A DNA stretch of 64,000 nucleotides. Origin: Pseudeuparius sepicola (lineage: Eukaryota; Arthropoda; Insecta; Coleoptera; Anthribidae). Position numbers and translations under genes: made by a program. Shown piece after piece: positions 43,879 through 55,938 of the stretch (the stretch's first letter is position 1; each line of letters opens with the position of its first letter). Under the pieces are notes generated by a model. The model searched no databases. It saw only the letters and a program-made list of their open reading frames with translations, and was not told the origin of the DNA. The DNA lies in NCBI GenBank assembly GCA_963920635.1, contig OY987303.1:13308175-13372174 (forward strand). Direction: 5' to 3'.

Positions 43879-46800
43879 CTGCAATAGATAAATCATAGAA
43901 AGACATTATGAATGCTAAAAAACACCTCTTATCTTAGGAGTCAGTGCAATAGTAAGATCCATTTGTTCAGCTTATTTTGGGTACCTTCTCCTATAAACTA
44001 TAAACAGGATGGGAATAATATGTTCCATGACAAAGTTTGACAAATACAAACTTCCAATTCCTTTTTGGCATATGACAACTAATTCTAGGAAAGCCCTGAA
44101 GTTGAGAAAGCTGGCAACATGGCTTGCGGGTCTGCGCGACGTGGCCTGTCACTCCCTGTCAGTTGATTTTAGAAGAAATTTACAAGAATTAATTTGTGTA
44201 GTGCGGGTAGTGATATCGCCGCCAGATTGCTGTGGAAACAGACAGCCTGAGGTGCTGATGACAGTAGCTTTTTTATAAATTTGTTTTGTTTGTGAAAAAT
44301 GAAACATTTCTCTAAAAGTTTGAAGTGAAGAATCGTTCCTTTACAATTTCAAGCCTCAAGATGCCTAGAACCGTCGAGGGAAGCTAGATCTTAGTTATAT
44401 ACCTGGCTGTAAGTCAAATCGTAATAATAACTTGAAGTAGATAGGATTTCTTTTGCTTGACGGCAAGCGGTCAACTTGTATTCATTTTGGGCTTTCCAAA
44501 GGACGAAAACTTAAGAATAAAATGATTAAGACCAACTAAAGTACCCTTTAAAATTAAAGGAGCTTTCTAACAATCCAATCGTTGTTTAGTATTGTTGCAA
44601 AAGTTTCTTTATCTAATGTTAAAGTCAAAAAATAATTGAGTTGAATGTGTTATGAAACTGACCCTAAAGTGCCATTTCAATCAGAATATATTACTCTCCT
44701 TCACAACATGCTTTTCTCTGTTCGCTTGTTGTTTGTATTTTTATGAAAATTTAACCATAAGGGAAGATAGGTAATCATCATTTGCCTGAAGGCGCACTTT
44801 GCGAAAAATTCTCACAAAAATTCGACTTGCAACAAAATTTGGTCCCCTCTATTTGCCCAAATTTACCATATTATTTGTCGAAAATGTACCTATCCACACC
44901 AGGAATCGTACTTATTACAAATACTTCTACTTCTGTGTATATTTTGTTACTTGTTACTGCTTTTATTGTCTGTTAAACAAACGTACCTACTTACTTAGGT
45001 TCCCAATTATAGAAACAAAGCTCACAAATGTATTTAATTATAATTAAAAAGAGGGTTGAACATTTATTAGAAAAGACAAACTACTGCATAGACCCATTGA
45101 ACCGTCCCGCGGTGGGATGTTCACATGTTTGCATAGGGCTTGTAAGCTTGAGAAAGGTTGTGGCACAAATTAATCCATGATTATATCATGTTAATTTGAC
45201 TTGATATTTCTTTTTTTGATAAAGGGGAGAGATAATAAAAGCTCAGAAAACAAAGTTGCAGTTATTTTTTCAGTTAACGTTCAAAGTTTCGTTATTTTAA
45301 TGTTAGGCATTTATGAGCTTTTAAAATTGGCTATAAAGAAACTAGCAACTGCCGAGGCTATAGAGCATATTAAGAGGCAGTCACAAATTTTGAAAAATAA
45401 AAACAATAATCTTTGTTGTTGGAAAAACTGCAAAAGATAAGTTTTTAAACCATTATTTTTCTACAAAATTATCCTGAAAAAATGGATGGAATCATCATAT
45501 CCCCTCTAAAATCAGAGAATATTCTAACCTCCCCATAATAACTCTTTTGATCTAAAATATAGGGTCATCATAAAGTAAGGGATATAGTATAAAGTTTTAT
45601 ATAATTTCAAGAAATTAAGCTGGTAGCGGTAGCAAAAAGGAAATAGAATCTAGTTGCTTCAATAATTGGATTTTACTGTAACTATGGAAAACAAGAGTTG
45701 TCGTGTCAACTGCTGATACAAGTGTCAAATGTAATCATCACAATTTAGAGAATTGTTCTGAAAATAAAACTCACGTAACGATTTTCATGGCCAGATCGCC
45801 TGATCTTAACCCAGCGGATTACTGATTGTGGAGTTATTTAAAAAAATTGGTGTTTAGGACAAGGCTAGATTAAAATATTCTATTAGGGAGCAAATTGCTG
45901 CAAAATGGATGGATGACATATCGAACATTTGCATTATCCACTGTAGGAAGAAATACGATATAATTTGTTAAAAATACATAATAAGCTGAAATATAATTGA
46001 AGTTTTTATCTGTTCCAATAATTTATGGCTCTAAATTAGGTATCAATAGTTAGTTCCCTCTAAAAGTTTAAACTGATATACAGCGGGAAAATTATAGAGT
46101 AGCAATTGTTTGTAGCGATCAACTTCGAATCGGGTGTCCTCGCTTTTGGAAAGTAGTTTCAATGCTCTAAAGCTGATTTCTACCAGAAAACATAATAAAT
46201 ATCTTGTTCATAGTCACACAACCACATACAAATCTTTCAGAGGACAAGGAAAAATAATAATAATAATATTGTTTATTTCAAAGAATGTAATGTACAAAAG
46301 TTACTCCAAATGTACAAACATTAAGTGAAAGTAGCAGTTAATATTGCGAATTCTATGAATATTTTATTTTCGGCAAATAGAACCTTGAATAGATTAATCT
46401 TTCAAACTTCTGTTTACTTATCAGTTTATTATTCATTAATGTATAGCTTAGTATTCAAAACAAATCTTTGTATAATCAAATAAAGCTTGTTTTCCTACCT
46501 AAATAATTATTTCCAATCCACGTTTCCACAGCAACTTGTATTGCTGTTTCACTAAATCCATATATGACATTCGAAAATCACACTTTTATTATTTGTAAAA
46601 GACAGAATCAAATTCAACCCCAATATTTCGCCTCAGTACCTATTGAATAATGCGAGTCAGATTAATCCGATAATTTGTAAAATGGAATCGAACTAAAATG
46701 ACGGATACGGTACAAATTGTAAAATATAATCTTACTGATGGAGTACCAGCCGGCACTTAGAAATTTTCGGGTTTGTTTTGTGAACCGAGTTCAATTTCCA

Positions 46801-49800
46801 ACCTTATTAAAAGTGCATTTTTATAAACAAAAGTTAAAAAATGTTACAATAGTTAACATACCATTCTACAATATTTTGACGAGCAATATGGTAAGTTAGG
46901 CGAGGGCTTTAGTCATTATATGATACCACATGTTTAAAGATTGTTAAAGGTTGGCGAGTTTTGTTTTGCGATATTTGTCAAAAATATGAAAAACGTTTTA
47001 GGTTATAACAACCTTATTTATCGACTATTGGTTGTTTATAATTGTAATCAGTGTTCAAATCAACAAAAAAGTTTATCGCACAGCCAACGAAAAGATAAAG
47101 TTAAACATTTTTAAAGAGTGGGGGTAATAACTGCTATCAACTATAAGTTAAAAATAGTATCTCGTGAAAAATGCCCTAACATTCGTTTACTGCATATGTT
47201 CATTTTCTCCCCACCTTCTTCCAACTTAACAGATACTCTGGATCAGTTAACTTTCTCCCGATCAGAAGTTTAGTGCAAAAGAATACCATTATTTGTTTGT
47301 TCAAACTACCTACCGCATTCCATCGATCAACGCTAAATTACTGCTCAATTCAAAAACGGTATATAAAGTTTAACAGAGGTCATCGAATTGACTGATTAGA
47401 TTACCTTGTCAATATCCATTTAATTCTTAATTTAGCGCCACAAAGAAATTTCCGACAATATTTAAACGCAATATATGGCAGTGACAATCATCCGACGGTC
47501 CTGTGAAAAACATGAAGGCAAATCTCAAACTTACCCGGGTGCAGCGGCATCAATCCCGGCGGGTTTTTCGGCTTGGCAATCTGCGACAAGATGTTACATG
47601 CCGGTATCAACGGGGGACTGTTTAACTGCTGCAATGTTATCGGTGCATTGTTCGCCAAGACCGGCTGAATTTGCACCATCGCCACACCACCGTTGGTATT
47701 ATTATTCGATCCCATCGGCGTGCTGGTTATTATCCCGCTGCTGCTCTTCTGCATTTTGTTGAATTGCATCATTGTCAACGGTTGTACGCTTGTAGCGTTC
47801 GATGGTATGTTGTCGTATGCTCGAAGTCGATTGGTGACACTTTCGCGGTAGTTAACAGCATGGTGGCTGGCCGTCGGGGATAGCATCAAGTCGCCGTTCC
47901 TAAAGTATTTCTCCAGTAGTATTAAGTGCCGTAAGAAGCTGCTCTGATTGCCGTAGGGCTTCTGCAATTCCTGCCACAACCGTTTCGTTTCCTCGTCATA
48001 TTGTATGGTAGAGCTGCACTTCTCCCACCCTTCGGGGGTCTTCTCTTTAACGTTACTAAAATCTACGCCGCCCGCCAACGGCAAATCTTCCTCTCCCGGA
48101 AATAGTTGTCGCACACTAATCGACGGATTCGAGCCCAACCTCTGAACCGCAATCTCGCAGTTTTTGTTGTTTTCCAAATCGATGATATCGACGCTCGGCG
48201 TTGTCGTCTTTGAGATGTCGACGCTGTCGATTTTCGTGGCGGGTGGTAAGGTCATTTTCTTCGGTTCCTCCCGAGGCTCCACTTCGGAAACTATTTCGAC
48301 GGAAACGGGAGGCACGGCCAAATTGCAATCGGTGTTGACGAATTCCTCCTGAGGAGTCGATTCGATGGTTACGGAGGGCGGGATTGGTTGAGTCGGTTCC
48401 GCCTGGAATTTGGTTGGTTCTGGATGATCGAGTGAAGGCACTCTGTCTTGGACCCTGGAAAGAATCAAGTGTTACAATTTAAAAGTTCTTAAATTATAGA
48501 ATTCGCATCTAAAGCACCCAGCTTATTTAATTTTTTCGCAAAGAAAAAGTGGAAAAAAGAAGAGAAAACATTTACAAAGTGCAAATTTGTATGGCAAAAC
48601 CTGTAAATATCTGTTTACCTTTCAGTGGTAACTTCAGGAACAACCTCAGGGTTGACCTTTTCTTCTTCAGTCTCCATTTTTTCAGGTTCAGATATATCAT
48701 TTTTGACATCAAATGTTTGTAAGGGTTTCTCAATTTTCTTTTTCTTCTTCTCATCTTTAATAGTTTTTTCATTTTTGGAAGGACAGGATAATGGTTCTTC
48801 AGCAGCTGCCGCATCCATCGGAACAATATCGTTGAAGTGCAAAATTCTAGAACAAAACAAACATTAAATTCCTTTCTGCATGTTATAAGTCTTCCAAATT
48901 CTCACCTTTTCTTATATTCTAACATGAAATCTAAGCCACTATCAGCCCTATCTTCGGGATTTTTCAAAATAATGGAAGTGAAGCACTTGCAAAGTTTACA
49001 AACTACTGGTTTATCGGCAAGCGTCAGAGGTACGCCTTCTTCTCTCAGAGCTTTATTTAAATCTTGCACTTCCGGACCCAGGTAGTGTATGTGGTTGCGA
49101 GCTAGCCTCCTTTTGCACATTGCACACACCATAAGGTGTTCAAGAGCGGCATAGTGTTCATCACAGATAGGGATAGAGTGAAGGCCCGGGTTATCTAAGT
49201 CTATGTTTATCTGCAAATGGAATTTTTTATTAAGAAATTGTATCCAACATATCGAAGAAAAGGTCACATACCACATTGCAAATGTTCTTCCGCATTTTGA
49301 TGATCCATTTTCTCCTCAATATGTTGGTAGAAGTGTTGCTACAACCAAGAACGTGACAACAGTTCTGTCTTGGACCCGGTGCTACTAAAGAGTTACGTTT
49401 AAGTGATTTGTTTGAATAAGATGGTGTGTTGGCTTTTCTATCGACATGTCTATAACAAGCGTCGCACAAGCAGGAGTCTCTAGTCAAGTGTTTTTCGGCT
49501 AAAAATAATAGGGTCATATATCGATACAAATAATCAGTTTGCGAAACTTACTCCCTAATATTTTGTTTTGCCGCTCGACACTCTTCATTTGGGCGATATG
49601 ACATGGAGTGTCAAATAATCCAAACTTTCCAAAACAGTAAGAACATTCATCTTTACATAATCTTCCCGGATGTATACTAAACGAACTAGCTTTTTCTGGT
49701 ATAACTAAATCTTTAGCTGGTTCTTGAACACCTTCACCATCCGACGTATGTTCACTGCTACCATCTACAAGAATATCCATACTGCATATTTTTGAAGAAC

Positions 49801-52769
49801 ATATTGAATATAAGAATAATTTACTCAAGCAAAATTCTATAAAAGCAATTATTTGCTAATTAATTCCTAAATTATAAAGTGAGTGAAGTTATCCCTTCAC
49901 CATCAAGCATTATTAAGAATCTGAATATAAAATATTGCAATCAAAAAGGCATAATTATTGCTTTTTTCAATATTTTTTTTATATTCTATGTGAAAGCGAA
50001 GATCCCAAAACCATATAATTACCCAAGTTAGATCTGTTAGAATAATGTGTTTTTCGGTGCGCACCAGCTGTATCAGATGAATCTTTTTCTTTGCCTTGGT
50101 ATTTCCATGATGCGCCTCCCTATAAAAAACAAAATTACTACTTACATAGTTCAGACTCACGCCGTAAATGACCTACCTCTTTCATAATTTTGTATCTTTC
50201 ATCATGTTTGCTGTCACTGTTAGCAGACTTTGCTTTGTTTTTCTGCAAGGTCATTTTCAACGAATTCTTGCCCTTCTTCTTATTATCTCTATTAATCTTG
50301 ATTACAGTCTTTAGAGTTCCTGTATAACTTTCCCCTTTCGATGTACTTGGTTTACTATAATCACGCTCTTTGCTTTGAGTTTTTGCTTTTTCGGCTGCTT
50401 TCCAACTCTGTAATCCTAGAGCCTAAACAAAAGAAAAGTGTAAAGGTTTCGAAATCTTTTGAAAAGTTTTATTAACCCACCTTCAAAATATTCTCTTTCT
50501 TTTCCAATTCTTCTGGAGACTCAATCTCTACCTTAGCAATCTCAGTTTCTGTTATATCTTCAGGTTTCTCCAATGGTTTTCCATTTATTTCTTTTATATC
50601 TTCTGTAATTTCCTTTACTTCTTCACTAGCCTTTGCTTTATCACAATCTTCCACATTTCCTTCAATTATCGGTTCTTTGCTCGATCCTTTTTCATCATCT
50701 TTAATTTCAATAACATCCTCCTCCTCTTCAACAACTTTCTCTGGTTGCTTTTTCAGAATAGGTTCAGTTTCCACCAAGGTTTCAACCGGAGTGTCAACAT
50801 TCTTCTCAAGTTTTGGAGGTTCAGGGTAGATATTTTCATCTTGCAGAAATTCAGTAAGTTCAGTCATTTTATCTATCACGGGAAGCGTATCTTCTGGAAT
50901 GTTTTCCATCTCCAAATTAGGCATTTCTGTGCAAACTTCATTTGGTTCACCCTCAAGTTTCTCTGAATTGTCTTCTATATTGATTTCCTTTTCTCTCATT
51001 TCATGTTGAATGTTTGCATCTCCATCTAAAGCAATTACTATTTCCTGCTTTTCTTCTGGGACAGCTACCACTTCCTCATGAACTTTTTCTTCAATTGTAT
51101 CGTCTTCTTTAACAATTACCCCAAGGTCTTTAGTCTGTTCTTTTTTTGGATCTGCATCTGGTTCGGCAATGTCACCCTTAACCGAGGGATGCAATTCTTC
51201 CTTTTTGTTTTTTCCATAAAACTTTGAAGCGTTGCACATTCTGGGAGTTTGAAGTTTGTCTTCGTTAAAAGTTAGCTTCATAATATCTAAAATAATGTTC
51301 TTTTCTGGTACTTTACTACTTGGAGATGACACTATTAGTGCAGGAAGCTGTTCTTCCACAACATGGACAACCAGAGGTTTTTCAGAAGTCTCGTCTTCTT
51401 TTCCATTCATTTTTGAATCATCTGCTTTTATGCTATCACAAACGTTAGAATTGGTGTCCATAATTTCTTTTAATGTGGTAATTGTCTCTTCCTTTTTATC
51501 ATCTGCATTTGAAGACAAACTAATAGAATCCTTTCTAGAACACTCCTTCTGTTCACCATGTATTGAAGACATATCTGAGAAACTACTATCAGAATCGTAT
51601 CCAGAATTTTTAGAAATGCTCTCACTACCACTCAATTCAACGTAGTTTTTCTTCTTGGTCCTGTCTTCTAGGCCTTCCAGCAGATTCATGTCTCTCAGTT
51701 TTCTCCTTTTGCCATTTCTAAGTATTCTAGCTGGCGAATCGGATCTAGTATAGTGGCTTGATTTTTTAAGAACCAACCCGTCGACGGTTGCTCTAGGCTT
51801 GGCAGATCTTTTAGAGGATCTTGGACTAATACATCTAGGCAAAGCCCCAAATAAAGCAACTGGATTCGGATTGACTTCTCTAGAACTAATAGGAAACTTT
51901 TCTATGCTATGTCTTCTTTTCAGTGGTAGCTTTTTAACTTTTCGGACGTTCAAGTCAAGCATATCTATCACCTTTTGGTCGGCGGAGTCCAGCTTGGCTA
52001 GTGTGTTCTCAATGTTTTCTCTCTTTATGATTTTTTCCTTGAGGAGTTCCAGTCTTTGTCTCTTTGTGATTTTCTTGGGACGAACTGAATCGCTTCTGCT
52101 TGATTCGGACATAGAGTCGGGTTCTTTCTTAATTTCATCTTCCGATTTTATAAGAAACGAGAGATCGTTCATCACGTCTTCGATGGTCTCTGTGTCTGCC
52201 GTTTTATTTTTCCGAACCCTTGGTCGTTTCGCGCGGGGTGTTGTCTCGCTTGTAGATACGTCGGTAACGTCGCTAGCAACTGATAAGGCATCGTCCAAAG
52301 GTTCCGATTTCACTTTGACCTCGTCTGTTTTGGTGTTTTTCTTAGGGGCTCGCCTCTTCGGCTGTTTCTTAATCTGCACATTTTCCCCTCGGGGAAAAAT
52401 TGGTTCCAAAACCGGAAGAGCCTTCTCTTTGGGCTTTTTCGTAACCTTCTTCCTTTCTTTGACGACGTTCTTCAACAAATTCTTCTCGATTTTCGACTGT
52501 TTAAGAATGGCTTTCGCAAGCCTTTTCTTTAATTCCACCGGCGGCTCTTTAGCCTTTGCCTTAAGTTTAATCTTAACACCTTTTTTCAATACCTTTTTGG
52601 CCGCAGTTTTCGGAGCTAATTTCTTCGCTATACCGGCGTTCTTTTTTGCCTTTTTCTTCGGCGATTTGCCGGTATTTTCGGACGAGGTTTCATTCTTGTT
52701 AGGCGTAAGGGGAGGCGCTACCTCCTTCTCCTTTGGGGCGGTTTGTTTTTTTGTGATTCTAGTTGCCAT
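43322..52769 (-). CDS. Unrecognised large charged nuclear-type protein with Cys/His-rich core (9 exons)
   Basis: Exons in transcript order: 52769-50481, 50422-50177, 50119-50023, 49836-49552, 49498-49272, 49210-48906, 48846-48619, 48454-47535 and 43878-43322. All have GT-AG borders and the phases join into 1717 codons. The first exon (763 residues) opens with a Lys/Ala/Pro-rich basic tail like a chromatin protein, with several K-R clusters, then becomes acidic and disordered. Exons 4-6 form a Cys/His-rich core: CSYCFGKFGLFDTPCHIAQ, CLCDACYRHVDRK, CCHVLGCS, ICDEHYAALEHLMVCAMCKR and VVCKLCKC, which probably binds several zincs. Exon 8 has a well-ordered block RLWQELQKPYGNQSSFLRHL with LEKYFRNGDL. 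I do not recognise the family. A chromatin or transcription role is an inference from composition only. Confidence 0.85.
43879..47534. other. Last intron of the minus-strand gene
   Basis: 3.66 kb, AT-rich. It holds a degraded transposase fragment near 45.7-46.0 kb (listed separately) and no exon-like frame. Confidence 0.6.
45710..45960 (+). mobile_element. Tc1/mariner (IS630) superfamily transposase fragment
   Basis: The plus strand reads ARSPDLNPADY, a stop, then LWSYLKKLV, the familiar block ending a DDE catalytic core. Further on it reads IREQIAAKWMDDISN. A stop and frameshifts show a decayed copy. No termini were identified. Confidence 0.6.
47535..48454 (-). CDS. Unknown nuclear-type gene, exon 8 (ordered block)
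   Basis: Acceptor TTTCCAG, donor CCGG|GTAAGT. A Pro/Glu-rich stretch, then GWEKCSSTIQYDEETKRLWQ, ELQKPYGNQSSFLRHLILLE and KYFRNGDLMLSPTASHHAVN. A low-complexity Asn/Gln/Pro tail follows. Phase 1 out. Confidence 0.88.
48619..48846 (-). CDS. Unknown nuclear-type gene, exon 7
   Basis: Acceptor TTCTAG, donor AAAG|GTAAAC. Begins ILHFNDIVPMDAAAAEE and becomes Lys- then Glu-rich. Phase 2 on both sides. Confidence 0.8.
48906..49210 (-). CDS. Unknown nuclear-type gene, exon 6
   Basis: Acceptor TTTGCAG, donor AAAG|GTGAGA. Encodes LHSIPICDEHYAALEHLMVC, AMCKRRLARNHIHYLGPEVQ and KPVVCKLCKCFTS. Looks like a folded zinc-binding unit. Phase 2 out. Confidence 0.88.
49272..49498 (-). CDS. Unknown nuclear-type gene, exon 5
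   Basis: Acceptor TTTTTAG, donor GTG|GTATGT. Encodes EKHLTRDSCLCDACYRHVDR and CCHVLGCSNTSTNILRRKW, continuing the Cys/His pattern. Phase 1 in, phase 0 out. Confidence 0.85.
49552..49836 (-). CDS. Unknown nuclear-type gene, exon 4 (first Cys cluster)
   Basis: Phase-compatible acceptor TTTTATAG ends at 49837. The better-looking coding sequence begins at MDILVDGSSEHTSDGEG (ATG 49780), and an alternative acceptor ATGCAG at 49782 is out of phase with exon 3. Encodes CKDECSYCFGKFGLFDTPCH. Donor GGGA|GTAAGT, phase 1. Confidence 0.7.
50023..50119 (-). CDS. Unknown nuclear-type gene, exon 3
   Basis: Acceptor TTATAG, donor TTGG|GTAATT. Encodes GGASWKYQGKEKDSSDTAGA and continues to RSNL, phase 1 out. 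If not spliced here the frame would stop at 49979-49981, so a shorter product is possible. Confidence 0.65.
50177..50422 (-). CDS. Unknown nuclear-type gene, exon 2
   Basis: Acceptor TTTAG|GCT and donor GAG|GTAGGT. 82 Lys-rich codons starting ALGLQSWKAAEKAKTQSKER. Phase 0 both sides. Confidence 0.8.
50481..52769 (-). CDS. Unknown nuclear-type gene, exon 1 (763 codons)
   Basis: ATG at 52769-52767, just after a possible 5' UTR acceptor. MATRITKKQTAPKEKE leads into Lys-rich repeats such as KLAPKTAAKKVLKKG, and acidic Glu-rich stretches fill the second half. Donor GAAG|GTGGGT at 50481/50480, phase 0. Confidence 0.9.
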
Positions 52770-54248
52770 GACATTGGAGAGTTATGCCAAGCCCTGAAAG
52801 GAGATTTCCGGTTAGAGGGACGGGAGACTCGGCGTTTTTTTTTTTCGATAAAGGCGCGGGAAGGGTTTTTCTTAACCTAGCGTTCAAATTTCCGATAAAG
52901 AATTGGTCTTTAAGACCCATAACCTAGACTGAGACTACACTGCAGTACCTACCCAAAATTATTTTGATATTATATTACGTTTATGTTTAATCACTTTCAA
53001 AATGGACGAAATATTACTTAGTCAATTTCACAAATTGCACTTGTTACATAATTATGTTCGTAAGTAAACGGCAAATATAAAAAAGTGTTTGAAATTCGCC
53101 GAACAAGATAATTATTTTTCAGCAGGATAACATTATTTTAAACTTTTTTGCGCTTACGCAATAATGAAGAAGTCCACTCAAAAATTATACTTCAATTTTT
53201 TTAAACTTGTGAACCGACAAAGTCTAGCTACACCCCTGGGCCTGCGACAGTTAATTCTCGGATATTCCCGAGAAAAAAAAAGATTTCTATTTAAACGTCA
53301 TACAAAGGTAGTAGTAGCATCCAAGTTAAATCTGTGAAATAAAAAATCAAACATTTTCTGTAGAACCAAATAGCGAGAAGTAAGTACCCGCATTCGTTTG
53401 AATTAGTGCAACGTTGTTAGGTTGAAGCGACTGCCTCAATTGGGCAGCGCGCGCGCTGTCCTTTGTGCATATTACTACAGTAGAAACTTAACTATCGCGA
53501 TATAAATAAGATATATTTTCTATCTTCCTACAATACGTGCCGTAAATCTCGGATAGAGGCTCTATTCAGTGTACAGTGAACAGCATATTATTTAAAGTGG
53601 TTTTATGATTGATACGTGTTTCTATTTTCTATACGTAGATCTATCGATTTTAGTTACAAATGGAAATTGGTGAACATACCTTATTATGGATGTTGAGGTG
53701 ACGTGATTTGATTTGTCATAGTCTAATCCTTAAAAAAATGATTGGACAAGCTACAAATTACAGCCTTGCCAGATTTGTTCTGTATAAGTACATCTTTGTA
53801 TATTGAAGTATTTGGGGATATTAATAATGGTACATACTTTAGTAGTAGATGGAAGATGTCAAAACAGAGCGATTGAGCAAGCAAGCAAATTTTCAACTCG
53901 ACTAACCTAACGTTTCGGCAAAAATTGCAAAAAATCGAAAATACTTTTTCAACTATTATCTAACAGGCTGTCGATCGAAAAGAAGCGAGATTTGGATAAG
54001 ACTTGATTGGCACAATGGACGTCAGTTGGCCTGCTATTGAAATATGAACCATTATTAAGTAATGACTCGTTCTGTATAAGTACTAAATCCGAAGTGAATC
54101 TAGAAAATGTTTAAAAAAGTTCTAAATAAGTATATCTACAAATTTAAATTTTGAGCAACTCCTATTAAATAAAAGAAAACATCGTAACACCTTGAGATTT
54201 AAAACGTTAATTCTCAGCAACAGAAGAAGATATTATCCTAGTGGCTAT

Positions 54249-54420
54249 TTCTGATGTTTCTTGTAGACTTTGATAAGATAAAGGAATCAACTGGGGGACA
54301 GATCTGAATTCATTCTTATCAGATCCATGGTTTATTATCAAGGATATTGATTGATTAATTTTGTGAGAATATGAAAGTAAATCACTATAGTGCATAAATC
54401 GAAATAATCTTGTTGTAAAC
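54249..54420. repeat. Direct repeat, copy 1
   Basis: Starts GATGTTTCTTGTAGACTTTG and contains GGGGGACAGATCTGAATTCA. Repeated at 54930-55114. Confidence 0.7.
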
Positions 54421-54906
54421 CTTCGTTTAACCAATTCTAGGTAGTTTCCAAAGATTAATAGATCGAGTTTACCATATTCTCGAATCTACTTTAGTTATTT
54501 AAATAAAATCTATTGACTTGTCACTATGTTGATAACATTTCAGGAAACGGAAATATTGCTACCGACCACCGTTGTCAATTTGTTTACGTCTATGAAAGCG
54601 AACCAAATCAATTATTTTCATTTGCGTTTTGTACTTAATAGGTATTTTCTAATTTTCTATAGACATCTTTTAAGATTGTCACATAGAAGTATTATAATAG
54701 TTATTTCAAAATTCTGTAGCTTTTCTGGTTTCCCGACTATTTGCTCGTTTTTTGCCAATTTTTGAGAATAACAAATACCAAAATTTTAAGAACCCCAGTA
54801 CAAACTCATACTTTTACTTAAACCTATATCTATAAATCCATTTATACTCTCGATTTTCATGAAAACCATTTATCAATTTTTTTTATTTAAAATCTAAAAC
54901 GACAGC

Positions 54907-55131
54907 CACAGCTTACCCTTAGGGTAAGCTGATGTTTCTTGAAGACTTTGATACGATAAAGGAATGAAGTGGGGGACAGATCTGAATTCATTCTTAGTAG
55001 ATCCACGGGTTATTATCAAGAATATTGATTATATTATATAATTTTGTACGAAAATGTGAGAATATTAAAGTAAAAAAAAATCCTAATAATCTTGTTATGA
55101 ATTAGTAATGTAAACCTAAGGGTAAGCTGTG
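54907..55131. mobile_element. MITE with 17-bp inverted ends enclosing repeat copy 2
   Basis: CACAGCTTACCCTTAGG and CCTAAGGGTAAGCTGTG are perfect inverted ends. The interior is the second copy of the 54249 repeat. No coding content. Confidence 0.7.
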
Positions 55132-55256
55132 CTAAACACCCCAAAACCCCCAATATACGAACAAGTTTTGGATACCAGAATACGATAATTGTAGGTATAT
55201 GCGGAATGTCCAATAGGCATTTTAGATGCAAACACGAGTTTTGTACCTCAGAAGAC

Positions 55257-55938
55257 TATACCTTTTCAACTTCAAATTGGGAATAATCAATTTCAAATTG
55301 GGAATAAACAACTTCAAATTGAGAATAGTCAACTTGAAATAGGGATTAATCAATTTCATCAACAACTTCATATTAAGCAATATTTTAATTACTTATATCT
55401 AAGTAAATACACAATACATACTTATTGAATTTAAAATATCATATTGTCTCCATATATGTATGTATTTAATATATGTATCTCTGTATATTTCCTACAAATC
55501 TGGTGCAACTTCCTACAGTAAATTTATTATTTATGTTATGTGGCACTACTTATAATTTCATTTCTATAGGTAAGCGAAGTTTAGCTTGCGATAAATGATT
55601 TGGTCGTTGTCTTCTTTCTAAGATTTCTGGTATTTGATTGGCCAAGTGTTTTTAAACTTTTTATTTTAAATTTTGCCTAGTATTATAAACTTTAGTTGAG
55701 TTTTTCTTGTTGATAATTGTTTTTATAACATGAAGTTGTTGATTTTCAATTTAATATCGACTATTCCCAGTTTGAAATTGTTTATTCTCAATTTGATATT
55801 GACTATTCCCAATTTGAAGTTGTCTATTCCCAATTTGAAATTGATTAATCCCAAATTGAAGTTGACCATTCTCAATTTGAAGTTGTTTATTCCCAATTTG
55901 AAATTGATTATTCCCAATTTGAGGTTGAAAAGGTATAG
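55257..55938. mobile_element. Foldback element built of 21-bp tandem repeats
   Basis: The outer ends TATACCTTTTCAACTTCAAA and AATTTGAGGTTGAAAAGGTA are inverted. Inside each end is a tandem array of a 21-bp unit related to ATTCCCAATTTGAAATTGATT: about 4-5 units at 55266-55362 and nine at 55737-55925 in opposite sense. Because 21 is a multiple of three, several frames on both strands stay open as heptapeptide repeats. These are not thought to be genes. Confidence 0.75.

Noticed and set aside
51799..52797. 332-codon plus-strand frame opposite exon 1 of the large minus-strand gene
   Set aside because: Phe/Ser/Leu-rich antisense shadow of the Lys/Glu-rich coding exon; no independent start, splice or domain evidence.
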